Shown here in pieces: positions 25,667 to 34,080 of a stretch of DNA of 64,000 nucleotides. Made by a program: the position numbers and the translations under genes. Position 1 is the stretch's first letter, and every line of letters starts with the position of its first letter. The notes beneath the pieces are model-generated. The model saw nothing but the letters and a program-made list of their open reading frames with translations, did not search any database and was not told the origin of the DNA. Source of the DNA: Bacillota bacterium (lineage in GTDB: Bacteria > Bacillota > Bacilli > Bacillales_A > Planococcaceae); contig JAEXYZ010000039.1 of NCBI GenBank assembly GCA_023405135.1, positions 1 through 64,000 on the forward strand, in the 5' to 3' direction.

Positions 25667-26644
25667 CTAAAAAGTTAGAGTAATTGTCGTTCCTACACCC
25701 ACTTCAGAATCAATTTCAAGTTCGTGACCTAGCTTTTCACAAATTTCCTTCGCTAAATATAAGCCCATTCCTGTTGATTCTCCAGTTTTCCGACCATTTT
25801 CACCTGTGAAAAACGGCTTTGTCACACGAAGTAAATCAGATTTTGGTATTCCAATTCCTTCATCTTTTATCATAAGCTTAACATGTGTTTCATCTTTTAT
25901 TGCTGATACAACAATCTGCTTATTTTGTTCAAATGTATATTTAACAGCATTTGTAATAAACTGTCCTAAAACAAATTTCAACCACTTTGAGTCACTTGTA
26001 ACTGTAATCGATTCATCGATTTGCATTTCAGGAAAGACTCGATTTGTTATAAATAAACGTTTATTTTCGTTAATTGTTGCGCTCACGATTTCTTTTAAAT
26101 TGACTTGTTCAACTTGCATATCTTCTTCAAATTTTTCAAGTCGAGCGTTCATCAACACCATTTCTAACCCTTTTTTTAAACGATCGACCTCTTCTTGCAC
26201 ACTTTTTTTATCAAGATTACCTTCTTCTTGAAGTAATAATTCTAAAACCGAAATCGGCGTTTTCATTTGATGAATCCATTGGTTTAAAAATTTCTCATGT
26301 CTATTTTGGATTGCATACAATGACTGAACTTCATGCTGATAGACACGGTATAGTTCATGTAAGTATTGCTCTGTTTGAAAATATTCAATCGTCTTTGCAT
26401 TTTTTTGTAGTGCATCTTCCATCGTAGTTGGTAATTGGGTAATTTTTTTTAAATAGCTCTGACGGAAAAAATAACGAACGCCTAGAAAGGACATGATTAG
26501 AACAATACTAATCGAAATTGAATAAATAGCTGTATCAACATTTCGGAAACCGTCTAGCCAATATAAAGATAAAATAAAAAGAACGATAATTAATTCAAAA
26601 ATAATGAACGAAAAATGTTCCTTAATAAACAATTTTAGCCCCAT
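25667..26644 (-). CDS. Sensor histidine kinase, BceS type (intramembrane-sensing)
   Basis: A 325-aa kinase. Two membrane segments (about 11-31 and 38-60) are joined by a very short outside loop, which is typical of BceS-like kinases that receive the signal from the transporter rather than from the ligand. The phospho-acceptor His lies in WIHQMKTPIS near residue 124; the ATPase domain has N (FITNAVKYT), DEGIGIP and GMGLYLAKEI boxes. ATG 26644 overlaps the regulator stop by 1 nt (TAATG). Confidence 0.93.
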   Translation of the reverse strand: MGLKLFIKEHFSFIIFELIIVLFILSLYWLDGFRNVDTAIYSISISIVLIMSFLGVRYFFRQSYLKKITQLPTTMEDALQKNAKTIEYFQTEQYLHELYRVYQHEVQSLYAIQNRHEKFLNQWIHQMKTPISVLELLLQEEGNLDKKSVQEEVDRLKKGLEMVLMNARLEKFEEDMQVEQVNLKEIVSATINENKRLFITNRVFPEMQIDESITVTSDSKWLKFVLGQFITNAVKYTFEQNKQIVVSAIKDETHVKLMIKDEGIGIPKSDLLRVTKPFFTGENGRKTGESTGMGLYLAKEICEKLGHELEIDSEVGVGTTITLTF

Positions 26645-27348
26645 TATATTTCCTCCGCGCTTAAAACAAACCGATAACCTGCACCGCGCACAGTTTCAAT
26701 AATTGAACTCACACCGTAATCCGCAAGCTTTTTCCGTACGCGGGTCATATTTACATTTAATGTGTTTTCATCAACAAATGCCTGGTCATCCCAAAGCTCC
26801 TCTAGTAATTTTTCACGAGATACTACTTTCGGTGATTGTCCCATTAATAAATCTAAAATAATGCATTCCTTTTTCTGCAATGGGATTTCCACTTCTTTTT
26901 TATGTAGCTCCATTCGTTCTAAATAAAGTGTTAGTTGTCCAAGTTGAATTGTACGTTCTTCTTGTCTAGATGAATATTCTCCATAAGTTCTACGTAAATG
27001 ACTTTTTATTTTGGCAAGTACAATTTCATAATTAAATGGCTTTGTAATAAAGTCATCTCCACCATTTTCTAAAGCAAATATTTGATCCATCTCACCTGAA
27101 CGTGCAGAGATGAAAATTATTGGGCATTTTGTATGTTGTCTTAACTGGCGACACCAGTAATAACCATCATAAGAAGGTAAGTTTATATCAAGCAACACAA
27201 TATGTGGGCTAAAGGCAATGCATTCCTCTACGATTTCTTCAAAGTTTTGTACGATTTCTACTTCGTATTGATATTTTCTTAATGTATCTGCTAAAAGTGA
27301 GGCGATTTTCATATCATCCTCTACAATAAAAATTCGATGGTTTTCCAC
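26644..27348 (-). CDS. Response regulator, BceR type (OmpR family)
   Basis: A 234-aa regulator with receiver domain (phospho-acceptor Asp54 in IVLLDINLP, Lys in FITKPFN) and a C-terminal winged helix. The start is GTG 27348 (MENHRIFIVEDD), seven nt after GGGGGA; an ATG at 27354 abuts that site. With the kinase and ABC genes it forms a complete RSAB module in the usual order, expected to induce the transporter when antimicrobial peptides are being exported. Confidence 0.93.
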   Translation of the reverse strand: MENHRIFIVEDDMKIASLLADTLRKYQYEVEIVQNFEEIVEECIAFSPHIVLLDINLPSYDGYYWCRQLRQHTKCPIIFISARSGEMDQIFALENGGDDFITKPFNYEIVLAKIKSHLRRTYGEYSSRQEERTIQLGQLTLYLERMELHKKEVEIPLQKKECIILDLLMGQSPKVVSREKLLEELWDDQAFVDENTLNVNMTRVRKKLADYGVSSIIETVRGAGYRFVLSAEEI

Positions 27349-27396
27349 AATCATTCCCCCGTTATATTTTTGGAATGGGTTATTTCTTTATTTTAT

Positions 27397-27425
27397 CAAA
27401 AAAGAACCATCTCATAAAAGATGGT
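27397..27425 (-). terminator. lplJ terminator
   Basis: ACCATCT / AGATGGT is a 7-bp stem with a 6-nt loop. On the minus strand it is followed by TTCTTTTTT. It lies beyond the repeat array, so the repeats belong to the 3' untranslated part of the lplJ transcript. Confidence 0.78.
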
Positions 27426-27469
27426 CCCCTAGAAAGAGAATACTTATTTAAATTTATTTGACCGAAATG

Positions 27470-27587
27470 GATTTATGTGACCGGAAATTTTCCATGTGCC
27501 CCAATTTGGATCCATGTGACCGAATGTTTTCTATGTGCCCCAATCTAGATCTATGTGACCGACAAAGTATCCTTGTGCCCCAATCTG
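27470..27587. repeat. Three tandem 39-40-bp repeats behind lplJ
   Basis: Units at 27470-27508, 27509-27547 and 27548-27587, with a partial copy at 27455-27469. Each is GAT(T/C)(T/C)ATGTGACCG... followed by (A/T)TGTGCCCCAAT(T/C)T, i.e. two related half-units of about 20 bp, one with ATGTGACCG and one with TGTGCCCC. The array ends exactly at the lplJ stop codon. Confidence 0.85.
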
Positions 27588-28580
27588 TTAGTAAATCAGC
27601 TGCAAAAACTCCTCTTTTGTTACGCCTCCGAAGTAGTGGGGGATGTCGATTGATTCTAGTGCTGCTGCAATACTTGCACGGTCATATTTTGTGCCTACTA
27701 GTAATTGCTCAATTTCATTTACGTCCCCTACTCCAAAGAAATCCCCAAAGATTGTTGCTTCTTCTATTATTCCTTTATTCACTTCTAGACGAATATCGAT
27801 ATTACCAGATGGGAATCGGTGTGTTTTTTGAATGTTGAATCGGGGTGATTTTCCATAATTCCATTCCCATGTTTGATAACGTTCTTTTGAAATCTGATTA
27901 ATTTTTTCCCAATCTTCTTCTGTTAGTTCGTAATATTTAATGTTTTCCTCGCCACCAAAAATTGACTTTAGTATTTCCATTCGAAATTGTTCAACAGTCA
28001 TTGGCTCTTTTATAAAATCTGAAATATTCCCTACTCGTGAACGTACCGATTTAATACCCTTTGATTCAATTTTATCTTTTTTCACTTTTAATGCATTTGC
28101 AACTGCATCTATATCCGTTTTAAACATTAATGTTCCATGGCTAAACATGCGTCCTTTTGTTGCATATTGTGCATTTCCCGATACTTTACGACCTTCTGCT
28201 AAAATATCATTTCGTCCTGACAACTCTGCATTAACGCCCAAATTAGCAAGTGCATTTACCACAGGCTGTGTGAACTTTTTATAGTTATGGAAGCTGTTTC
28301 CGTCATCTTTCGTTAAAAAACTAAAGTTCAAATTATTTAAATCGTGGTAAACCGCACCACCACCAGATAAACGTCTTACTACAATAATGTTGTTCGCTTC
28401 CACATAATCTGTATTAATTTCTTCGATAGTGTTTTGATTTTTACCTATAATGATGGACGGCTGATTGATATAGAACAGTAAAAAGTCATCCTTTTCGATA
28501 TCCATATTTCTAAGTACATATTCTTCAATTGCTAAGTTGATTCGTGGGTCTGTAATACCTTTATTATCTATAAAATACAT
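27588..28580 (-). CDS. lplJ: Lipoate–protein ligase
   Basis: A 330-aa LplA-type ligase that activates lipoate (or octanoate) with ATP and attaches it to lipoyl domains of 2-oxoacid dehydrogenases and GcvH. Conserved blocks are seen: RINLAIEEYVL, IIIGKNQNTIEEIN, VVRRLSGGGAVYHDLNNLNFS and the catalytic-lysine region KVSGNAQYATKGR. A C-terminal accessory domain follows residue 250. Start ATG 28580 (MYFIDN) is 8 nt after GAAGGAG; a GTG at 28589 is in frame. Confidence 0.94.
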   Translation of the reverse strand: MYFIDNKGITDPRINLAIEEYVLRNMDIEKDDFLLFYINQPSIIIGKNQNTIEEINTDYVEANNIIVVRRLSGGGAVYHDLNNLNFSFLTKDDGNSFHNYKKFTQPVVNALANLGVNAELSGRNDILAEGRKVSGNAQYATKGRMFSHGTLMFKTDIDAVANALKVKKDKIESKGIKSVRSRVGNISDFIKEPMTVEQFRMEILKSIFGGEENIKYYELTEEDWEKINQISKERYQTWEWNYGKSPRFNIQKTHRFPSGNIDIRLEVNKGIIEEATIFGDFFGVGDVNEIEQLLVGTKYDRASIAAALESIDIPHYFGGVTKEEFLQLIY

Positions 28581-28718
28581 ATTTTTCACTCCTTCTATAC
28601 TTCAATTTATATTTTACATGAAAATGCAATTTAAGTGTTGACGAACGCAAACTGTTATAATACAATTAAAAATATCAAAACAGTAATATAACAGATTGTC
28701 CAAAAGGAGGGGCCACGC

Positions 28719-28844
28719 ATGTTAGAAAGTGTTGTAGAATTTTTCAAAAACTTGCCTGACAAAGTTTGTGTACAGTGCGGAGAGAAAATTGAAGAACAAA
28801 GCGAATGCTACAGCAGTACCTGTGACAAATGTAACTCTTTATAG
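28719..28844 (+). CDS. yhfH: YhfH family zinc-ribbon-like micro-protein
   Basis: A 41-aa protein of the YhfH family, easily missed because of its size. It begins MLESVVEFFKNLP and carries CVQCGEKIEEQSECY and CDKC, two Cys pairs that could bind zinc. AAGGAGGGG lies 7 nt before ATG 28719. An extended -10 (TGTTATAAT, near 28650-28660) lies upstream and a strong terminator follows. It is divergent from lplJ; in B. subtilis yhfH is also a neighbour of lplJ. Function unknown. Confidence 0.85.
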   Translation: MLESVVEFFKNLPDKVCVQCGEKIEEQSECYSSTCDKCNSL

Positions 28845-28931
28845 TCAATCGATTTATTGCTGACAATCTGTATTTGGACCTACATCTTCGTGATGAACCT
28901 ATAAGTAAATAGCTTACCTTACACAATGATA

Positions 28932-28968
28932 AAACCCTCAAAGCACGCTCAAGCTTTGAGGGTTTTTT
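28932..28968. terminator. Bidirectional terminator yhfH / YtkA-like gene
   Basis: CCCTCAAAGC / GCTTTGAGGG is a perfect 10-bp stem, with TTTTTT on the plus side and AAAA before it (TTTT on the minus strand). It ends yhfH and the minus-strand sensory operon. Confidence 0.88.
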
Positions 28969-28970
28969 AT

Positions 28971-29501
28971 TTAATGTTGGTGACTAGTATCACTATGTTG
29001 TTCGTGGTCCATATTACCATCTTCATTTGAAGTATTTTTATCCATATTGTTCATTGTATCGCTACTTTTGTCTTCTTTCACTTTACTCATATCAGGATCA
29101 CCGACAATTATTTGTTGTTTTGGCATTACATGAAGTCCGCGTGCTGTTGTATGAGCATACATGTAGTACACACCATCATGATCGAAAGTCGTTTCTGCTT
29201 TATAAACGCCTTCCCCTTCTAACTTACCATCAATCATTTGTCCATCATTGCGATAACCTGATTCCCATACTTCAAATTGAACAGTTTCTGCATCATCTAC
29301 ATTTTCTCCATTTTGTGTAATATGTGCAGCAAGCTCGACTGATTCATTCACGGCTACCTTTTTAGGTGTTAAAATATGAACCTTTACTTCTAATGCTTCA
29401 ATATCTACTGGCTCATCATTTGTATCTACTGTATCTTCATTTGAAGAACAGCCGACTAATAATGCCGGTACTGCTATTATACTTAATAACCACTTGTTCA
29501 T
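28971..29501 (-). CDS. YtkA/FixH-like lipoprotein with His-rich tail
   Basis: A 176-aa secreted lipoprotein. The lipobox is LLVGC at residues 14-18; an acidic linker follows, then a YtkA-like immunoglobulin-type domain at about 38-135 (VHILTPKKVAVNESVEL ... GVYYMYAHTTARGLHVMPKQQI). The last 40 residues are D/N-rich and end in HEQHSDTSHQH, a likely metal-binding tail. Its start directly abuts the kinase stop, so it is the fourth gene of the operon. YtkA-like domains often occur with copper or cytochrome-oxidase assembly proteins; a copper role here is inference. Confidence 0.82.
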   Translation of the reverse strand: MNKWLLSIIAVPALLVGCSSNEDTVDTNDEPVDIEALEVKVHILTPKKVAVNESVELAAHITQNGENVDDAETVQFEVWESGYRNDGQMIDGKLEGEGVYKAETTFDHDGVYYMYAHTTARGLHVMPKQQIIVGDPDMSKVKEDKSSDTMNNMDKNTSNEDGNMDHEQHSDTSHQH

Positions 29502-30893
29502 TTATAGTTCCTCCATTAATGGGATTTTAATTATTACTGTAGTTCCTTTGCCAACTTCACTTTGGATTGTTAAAGTACCATTGTGCTGTTTTACTAATTG
29601 CTCGACAATCGATAATCCTAATCCACTTCCACCATCTGCTCGACTTCTCGCCTTATTCACTCGATAAAAGCGTTCTGTAATATGCGGCAAATCTTTAGCA
29701 GGTATACCTATACCTTGATCGGATATTTCGATTACTGCCTTTTCTTTCATCATTTTAGTCAAGATGGAAATGTTTGAATCGTTATTCGAATAACGAATCC
29801 CATTTTCAATTACATTAATGAAAATTTGCTTTAATTTTTCTTCATTTCCTTCAACGATAATTTGTTCATCAAATGACGTTACAAAATGAATACCCTTTGA
29901 GTCAGCTTGATTTTTTAAAAGGCGTATTGCTTCCCGTACTGTCTCTGATAAAACGATTGGATACAATTCTAAAATTGTATTTTCATTAGATCCTCTTGCA
30001 AGCTCAAGCAGTTCATTTGTAAGTCGTTCCATTCGATCTGCTTCTCGAACGATTAAATTCATCGCTTCCTCTCGTTCCTTGCCTTCGATATAATTTTTTT
30101 GAATTGCTTCACTATAGCCTTTAACGTAGCTTATCGGCGTACGTAACTCATGAGATACAGTTGCAAGAAATGTTTTTTGTTCCTCATCCTCTTGTTCAAT
30201 GGCAGCTGCCATTTCATTAAAGGCTTCAGATAGCTTTCCAATTTCATCTTTAGACGATACATTTACCCGAGTACTATATTCACCATTTGACATTTTTTCA
30301 ACGGCATTTTGTAATTCCTTCAACGGTCGCAAAATATGCTTGATTCCTTTGTAAACAAAGGCTGCCAATATACAGGAAAAGGCAATTGCACTTATAATTA
30401 ATACCAATACTTCTTCATTTGCTAGCTCTGTTATTTTAGCTAAAGGATAATAAATATAAATAATCCCTTCCAAACGATTTTGATCTACAAAAGGGAAAAT
30501 AACCGAAATTACTTGTCTTTGGAATCGTTCTTCATAGCCAATTTTAGTAACATATTTTCCTTGAAGTAATTGTTGTCGTTCATCAGGTCCTATGAGTGTA
30601 TCATAGTCAATTTCAAATGGCACACAAGCACTTAATTCTCGGGGATTTCGTACAGCAAATACATCGAAATTTGAATACATGTTATACTCTTCTATTTCAT
30701 CGATTAATGTATCTGTCACTTTACCGCCCTTATATTTTATTTGAAGCTTTTCACCAACTTCAATCATAGAAAGCTCTGTATCTTCGACATATAATTGCTC
30801 ATATAAATAATTAGTCAAGACATACATGAAGATGATTGTTACAACAATAAAAAGTACAATTAATCCCCAGATTTTCGCAAATAACTTTTTCAT
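29502..30893 (-). CDS. Sensor histidine kinase with extracytoplasmic domain and HAMP
   Basis: A 463-aa kinase. A membrane segment at about 8-28 and another near 160-180 enclose an outside sensor domain of about 130 residues that I cannot assign to a family. HAMP follows (about 180-235), then HisKA with the phospho-acceptor in FLATVSHELRTPIS and the ATPase domain (NVIENGIRYS, DQGIGIP, GSGLGLSIVEQL). Its ATG overlaps the regulator stop (ATGA) and its stop abuts the YtkA-like gene. Confidence 0.93.
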   Translation of the reverse strand: MKKLFAKIWGLIVLFIVVTIIFMYVLTNYLYEQLYVEDTELSMIEVGEKLQIKYKGGKVTDTLIDEIEEYNMYSNFDVFAVRNPRELSACVPFEIDYDTLIGPDERQQLLQGKYVTKIGYEERFQRQVISVIFPFVDQNRLEGIIYIYYPLAKITELANEEVLVLIISAIAFSCILAAFVYKGIKHILRPLKELQNAVEKMSNGEYSTRVNVSSKDEIGKLSEAFNEMAAAIEQEDEEQKTFLATVSHELRTPISYVKGYSEAIQKNYIEGKEREEAMNLIVREADRMERLTNELLELARGSNENTILELYPIVLSETVREAIRLLKNQADSKGIHFVTSFDEQIIVEGNEEKLKQIFINVIENGIRYSNNDSNISILTKMMKEKAVIEISDQGIGIPAKDLPHITERFYRVNKARSRADGGSGLGLSIVEQLVKQHNGTLTIQSEVGKGTTVIIKIPLMEEL

Positions 30894-31582
30894 TGTTGTT
30901 TCTCAAAGCGATAACCAATTCCCCAAACGGTTTGTATGTACTCGCTTGCTTCCTTCGATTCTTTCGCTAGTTTTAGTCTTAACGTTTTAATATGAGTATC
31001 GACTGTCCTTGTCGCCCCTGCATATTCAAGATCCCATATTCGTTCTAACAACTGTTCTCTCGAATAAACATTTCCAGGGTTCTTTATAAATAAATACAGC
31101 AATTCAAATTCTTTTAATGTTAACGGAACAAGCTTGTCGCAAATGAAAACTTTTCTTGAAACTTCATCTAACTTAATAACACCAGATTCAATGTAAGATT
31201 GATTGACAAAATCATTTTGGGGCTTCGTTCTTCTTAAAACAGCATTAATTCGTGCAATTAATTCACTAGCAGTAAAAGGTTTTACAATATAATCGTCCCC
31301 ACCAATTGTAAGTCCTTTTACTTTATCTTCATTTGAATCTCTTGCTGTTAAAAAAATTATTGGAACAGAAGATAGTTTTCTTATATTTTCACAAACAGTG
31401 AAACCATCTTCCCCGGCCATCATGACATCAAGCAATACGATATCTACATCTTCATAGGCTATGACTTGATAAGCTTCATCTCCATTAGAAACTGCTGTTG
31501 TTTCAAAATTAGATTGTGACAGCATCATTTCAATTAAATTTCGCATATCTAGTTCATCATCAACTATTAACACTGTTGTCAT
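30890..31582 (-). CDS. OmpR-family response regulator
   Basis: A 230-aa regulator: receiver domain with Asp52 in VLLDVMMAGEDG and Lys in IVKPFTASEL, then a winged-helix DNA-binding domain (LTLKEFELLYLFIKNPG, RTVDTHIKTLRLKL). ATG 31582 overlaps the stop of the beta-propeller lipoprotein gene and its 3' end overlaps the kinase start, so the pair is translationally coupled inside a four-gene operon. Confidence 0.94.
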   Translation of the reverse strand: MTTVLIVDDELDMRNLIEMMLSQSNFETTAVSNGDEAYQVIAYEDVDIVLLDVMMAGEDGFTVCENIRKLSSVPIIFLTARDSNEDKVKGLTIGGDDYIVKPFTASELIARINAVLRRTKPQNDFVNQSYIESGVIKLDEVSRKVFICDKLVPLTLKEFELLYLFIKNPGNVYSREQLLERIWDLEYAGATRTVDTHIKTLRLKLAKESKEASEYIQTVWGIGYRFEKQQ

Positions 31583-32541
31583 CTCTTTTGAACCTCCCTT
31601 ACCAATAGTTGAAACGGGCCTTTATTTGTACTAATTTCTTTTTGGATTTGCCCTTCTTTTAGGAAATATAATTTATGGTCATCGTAGCCTGCTACAACAA
31701 TTTCATTTTTAATGAACGCCACTGCAAATGGGTTCGCACCAACTTCAGTTTTCCATAGTGTATTACCTTTTAAATCCATCGCATATAATTCATTTGCTCC
31801 ATGATTGACAATATATACAACATCATCTTTTCTCCAAAATCCAACTGGCATTATGGAGACTTTGATTTCCTTTACAAGATTCCCTGTTTGAAGATTTAGC
31901 ACGTCTATTGACTGGTTCGGACGCTCACCTTCACCATGTCCCCCTACCCATATAGCTTTTTCTTCCGGTATTATGACAATGCCACTTGAAGATTTAGCTA
32001 TTGACCATTCTGCTTCTAGCTTCAAACTGTCCATATTTACAACAGACATAATCGTATCTTTATAATTTACTACGTAAAGCTTGTCTTTGTAAGATGCCAT
32101 TGACATCGGGTAATTGCGCAATTTTAATTCTTGTAGCTTCGTTCCTTTATAATCGAAACTTGTGACACTATTACGTTCACTATTTGTTATAAATATTTTT
32201 TTCATTTTTTCATCGTAATAGACATTTGTTGTCCCGATGCCTGTTTTTATTGATTTAAGTTTTTTTCCCGAAGACAGCTCATAAATATCTGCTTCTTCTA
32301 ATTGATGACCGTATAATAATATTCGATCCCGTTGTAGCAACGTAGCACCGGTATAAGCCTTTTTCAAATCCCAAAATGCAATCTCTTCCCCTAAGGAATT
32401 ATAGAAGATAATAGATGGCTCTAATATATTAACAGAGGCAACGAAAGATTGATGATGGTTTATTGAAGGAAATTTTTCGTCACGACATCCTGCAATAACA
32501 GTTATCAATAAAAGAAATATGAAGGTTTTAAAATAGTTCAT
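31579..32541 (-). CDS. Beta-propeller (YncE-like) lipoprotein, first gene of a two-component operon
   Basis: A 320-aa lipoprotein with lipobox VIAGC (residues 15-19). The mature part consists of repeating units of about 40 residues of the WD/YVTN-like type, e.g. IFITNSERNSVTSFDYKGTKL, LYVVNYKDTIMSVVNMDS and VYIVNHGANELYAMDLKGNTLW, so a seven-bladed propeller on the cell surface is likely. It leads the operon with a regulator, kinase and YtkA-like lipoprotein, which suggests a ligand-binding input or accessory to the kinase. No catalytic motif is recognised. Confidence 0.8.
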   Translation of the reverse strand: MNYFKTFIFLLLITVIAGCRDEKFPSINHHQSFVASVNILEPSIIFYNSLGEEIAFWDLKKAYTGATLLQRDRILLYGHQLEEADIYELSSGKKLKSIKTGIGTTNVYYDEKMKKIFITNSERNSVTSFDYKGTKLQELKLRNYPMSMASYKDKLYVVNYKDTIMSVVNMDSLKLEAEWSIAKSSSGIVIIPEEKAIWVGGHGEGERPNQSIDVLNLQTGNLVKEIKVSIMPVGFWRKDDVVYIVNHGANELYAMDLKGNTLWKTEVGANPFAVAFIKNEIVVAGYDDHKLYFLKEGQIQKEISTNKGPFQLLVREVQKR

Positions 32542-32593
32542 TTTTGTCCATCACCCCTAAAGACATCTTACTGCATAATTGTGAAGTTTAATT

Positions 32594-32635
32594 GAAAAAA
32601 AATCGACAATCTCAAGTATATTGAGTTTGTCGATT
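32594..32635 (-). terminator. hemY terminator
   Basis: On the minus strand GAATCGACAA-ACTCAA-TATA-CTTGAG-ATTGTCGATT gives a long, almost perfect stem followed by eight T. It separates the hemEHY operon from the sensory operon, whose promoter must lie in 32542-32594. Confidence 0.9.
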
Positions 32636-32643
32636 CAAACATC

Positions 32644-34062
32644 TTATATAAACTGCATTTCGAACATTTCTTCTAATAGATCAAAAGCAACTTTTTTTCC
32701 TTGTGCAACACACTCTGGCATACTTATACCTTCGTATGAACTACCGACCAGCTTTACTTTTGGAAAGTCCTTTTGTAATTGTTGTCGTATATCTTCCATT
32801 CGTTTTTCATGCCCTACCGTATATTGGGGCATCGATTGTTTCCAGCGAGTGACAACAGTAAATATAGGAGCTGCTGAAATACCGATTGCTTTCTTTAAAT
32901 CTTGTAAAACAGTCTTTTCAATATCGCTATCTGATAGTTCAACAATTGTCTCATCCCCGACACGCCCTATATATACCCGAAGCATATCATAGTCGTCTGG
33001 TGTAACATTATTCCATTTATGATTACTCCAAGTACATGTTGTAATAGATAGATCGCTATTTCTCGAAACAAAAAAACTTAATGCATCTTTATATCTTTTA
33101 ATATCATCTTTCTTAAAAGCCAACGTTACAGTTGCAATTGTTGCATAGTTCATATCAGGTACTTCTTCTAATAAACCGTAACTATTAAAAATTCTTTTTG
33201 TCACATTAAAAGGTGTCGTCATAATTACTGCGTCACATTTAAGTGGAGCAATATTATTAAAGAAAACTTTAGTAGAACCGTCACTTTGTTTATCAATCGA
33301 TTCAACCTTTACCCCTTTTAAAACAGAGTTAGGCAACAATTGTGATTCTAATGACTCAATTAAAGTTTCTAGACCATTTGTAAACGTTTGATAAGATTCA
33401 ACATGGTCTTTACTATAAGAAAGCCCTGATTTTTTCAATCCTAGGATTAAACTTCGATATTGTTTTTCTAATTGATAAAACTGTGGGAACATTGATTGAA
33501 TGCTCAAATGGTCAATATCCCCAGCAAATGTTCCTGCAAGCAATGGTTCTACTAAATTTTCAACAACCTCTTTACCAAAACGACGTCTGAAAAAGTCACC
33601 AATTGGCTCATCCTCTTCTTCTCTCATTTTTGGTAGTAACAAATCCCCTGCAGCGCGGAGTTTTCCACTTAACGATAATAATCCCGATGTAATGAATGAG
33701 GAGACTTCAAGCGCCCCACCGAACATTATATTAGACGGAATAGGATACAATTGGCTACCAACTGCAACATATGTTTGACCGTTATTATTCGAAACCATCT
33801 TATTTTCAATTCCTAAATCCTTCGCTAAGTCGCGAACACTATTCATATAATCTAAAAACGATTCAGGACCACGTTCAATAATAAATCCATCTTTTCTTAA
33901 AGTTTGAATTTTCCCACCTAAACGTAAAGATGATTCGATTAAAACGACATCTATTGGTAAATTGTTTTGTTGTGCAAATTTTTGTAAATAGAACGCTGCC
34001 GTTAAGCCAGTTATGCCACCACCTATAACAGCAACTTTTCGTCTACCTAAAGTCACCCTCAT
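32644..34062 (-). CDS. hemY: Coproporphyrinogen III oxidase (HemY/CgoX type)
   Basis: A 472-aa FAD flavoenzyme of the protoporphyrinogen oxidase family; in Firmicutes it oxidises coproporphyrinogen III to coproporphyrin III. FAD motif VAVIGGGITGLTAAFYLQK at residues 11-29 with the companion VIESSLRLGGKIQT; the C-terminal FAD segment GSSYEGISMPECVAQGKK is present. Three consecutive start codons (34068 GTG, 34065, 34062 ATG) are possible; the third has the best spacing to AGAGAG. Last gene of hemEHY. Confidence 0.95.
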   Translation of the reverse strand: MRVTLGRRKVAVIGGGITGLTAAFYLQKFAQQNNLPIDVVLIESSLRLGGKIQTLRKDGFIIERGPESFLDYMNSVRDLAKDLGIENKMVSNNNGQTYVAVGSQLYPIPSNIMFGGALEVSSFITSGLLSLSGKLRAAGDLLLPKMREEEDEPIGDFFRRRFGKEVVENLVEPLLAGTFAGDIDHLSIQSMFPQFYQLEKQYRSLILGLKKSGLSYSKDHVESYQTFTNGLETLIESLESQLLPNSVLKGVKVESIDKQSDGSTKVFFNNIAPLKCDAVIMTTPFNVTKRIFNSYGLLEEVPDMNYATIATVTLAFKKDDIKRYKDALSFFVSRNSDLSITTCTWSNHKWNNVTPDDYDMLRVYIGRVGDETIVELSDSDIEKTVLQDLKKAIGISAAPIFTVVTRWKQSMPQYTVGHEKRMEDIRQQLQKDFPKVKLVGSSYEGISMPECVAQGKKVAFDLLEEMFEMQFI

Positions 34063-34080
34063 CATCACTCTCTACGTTAG

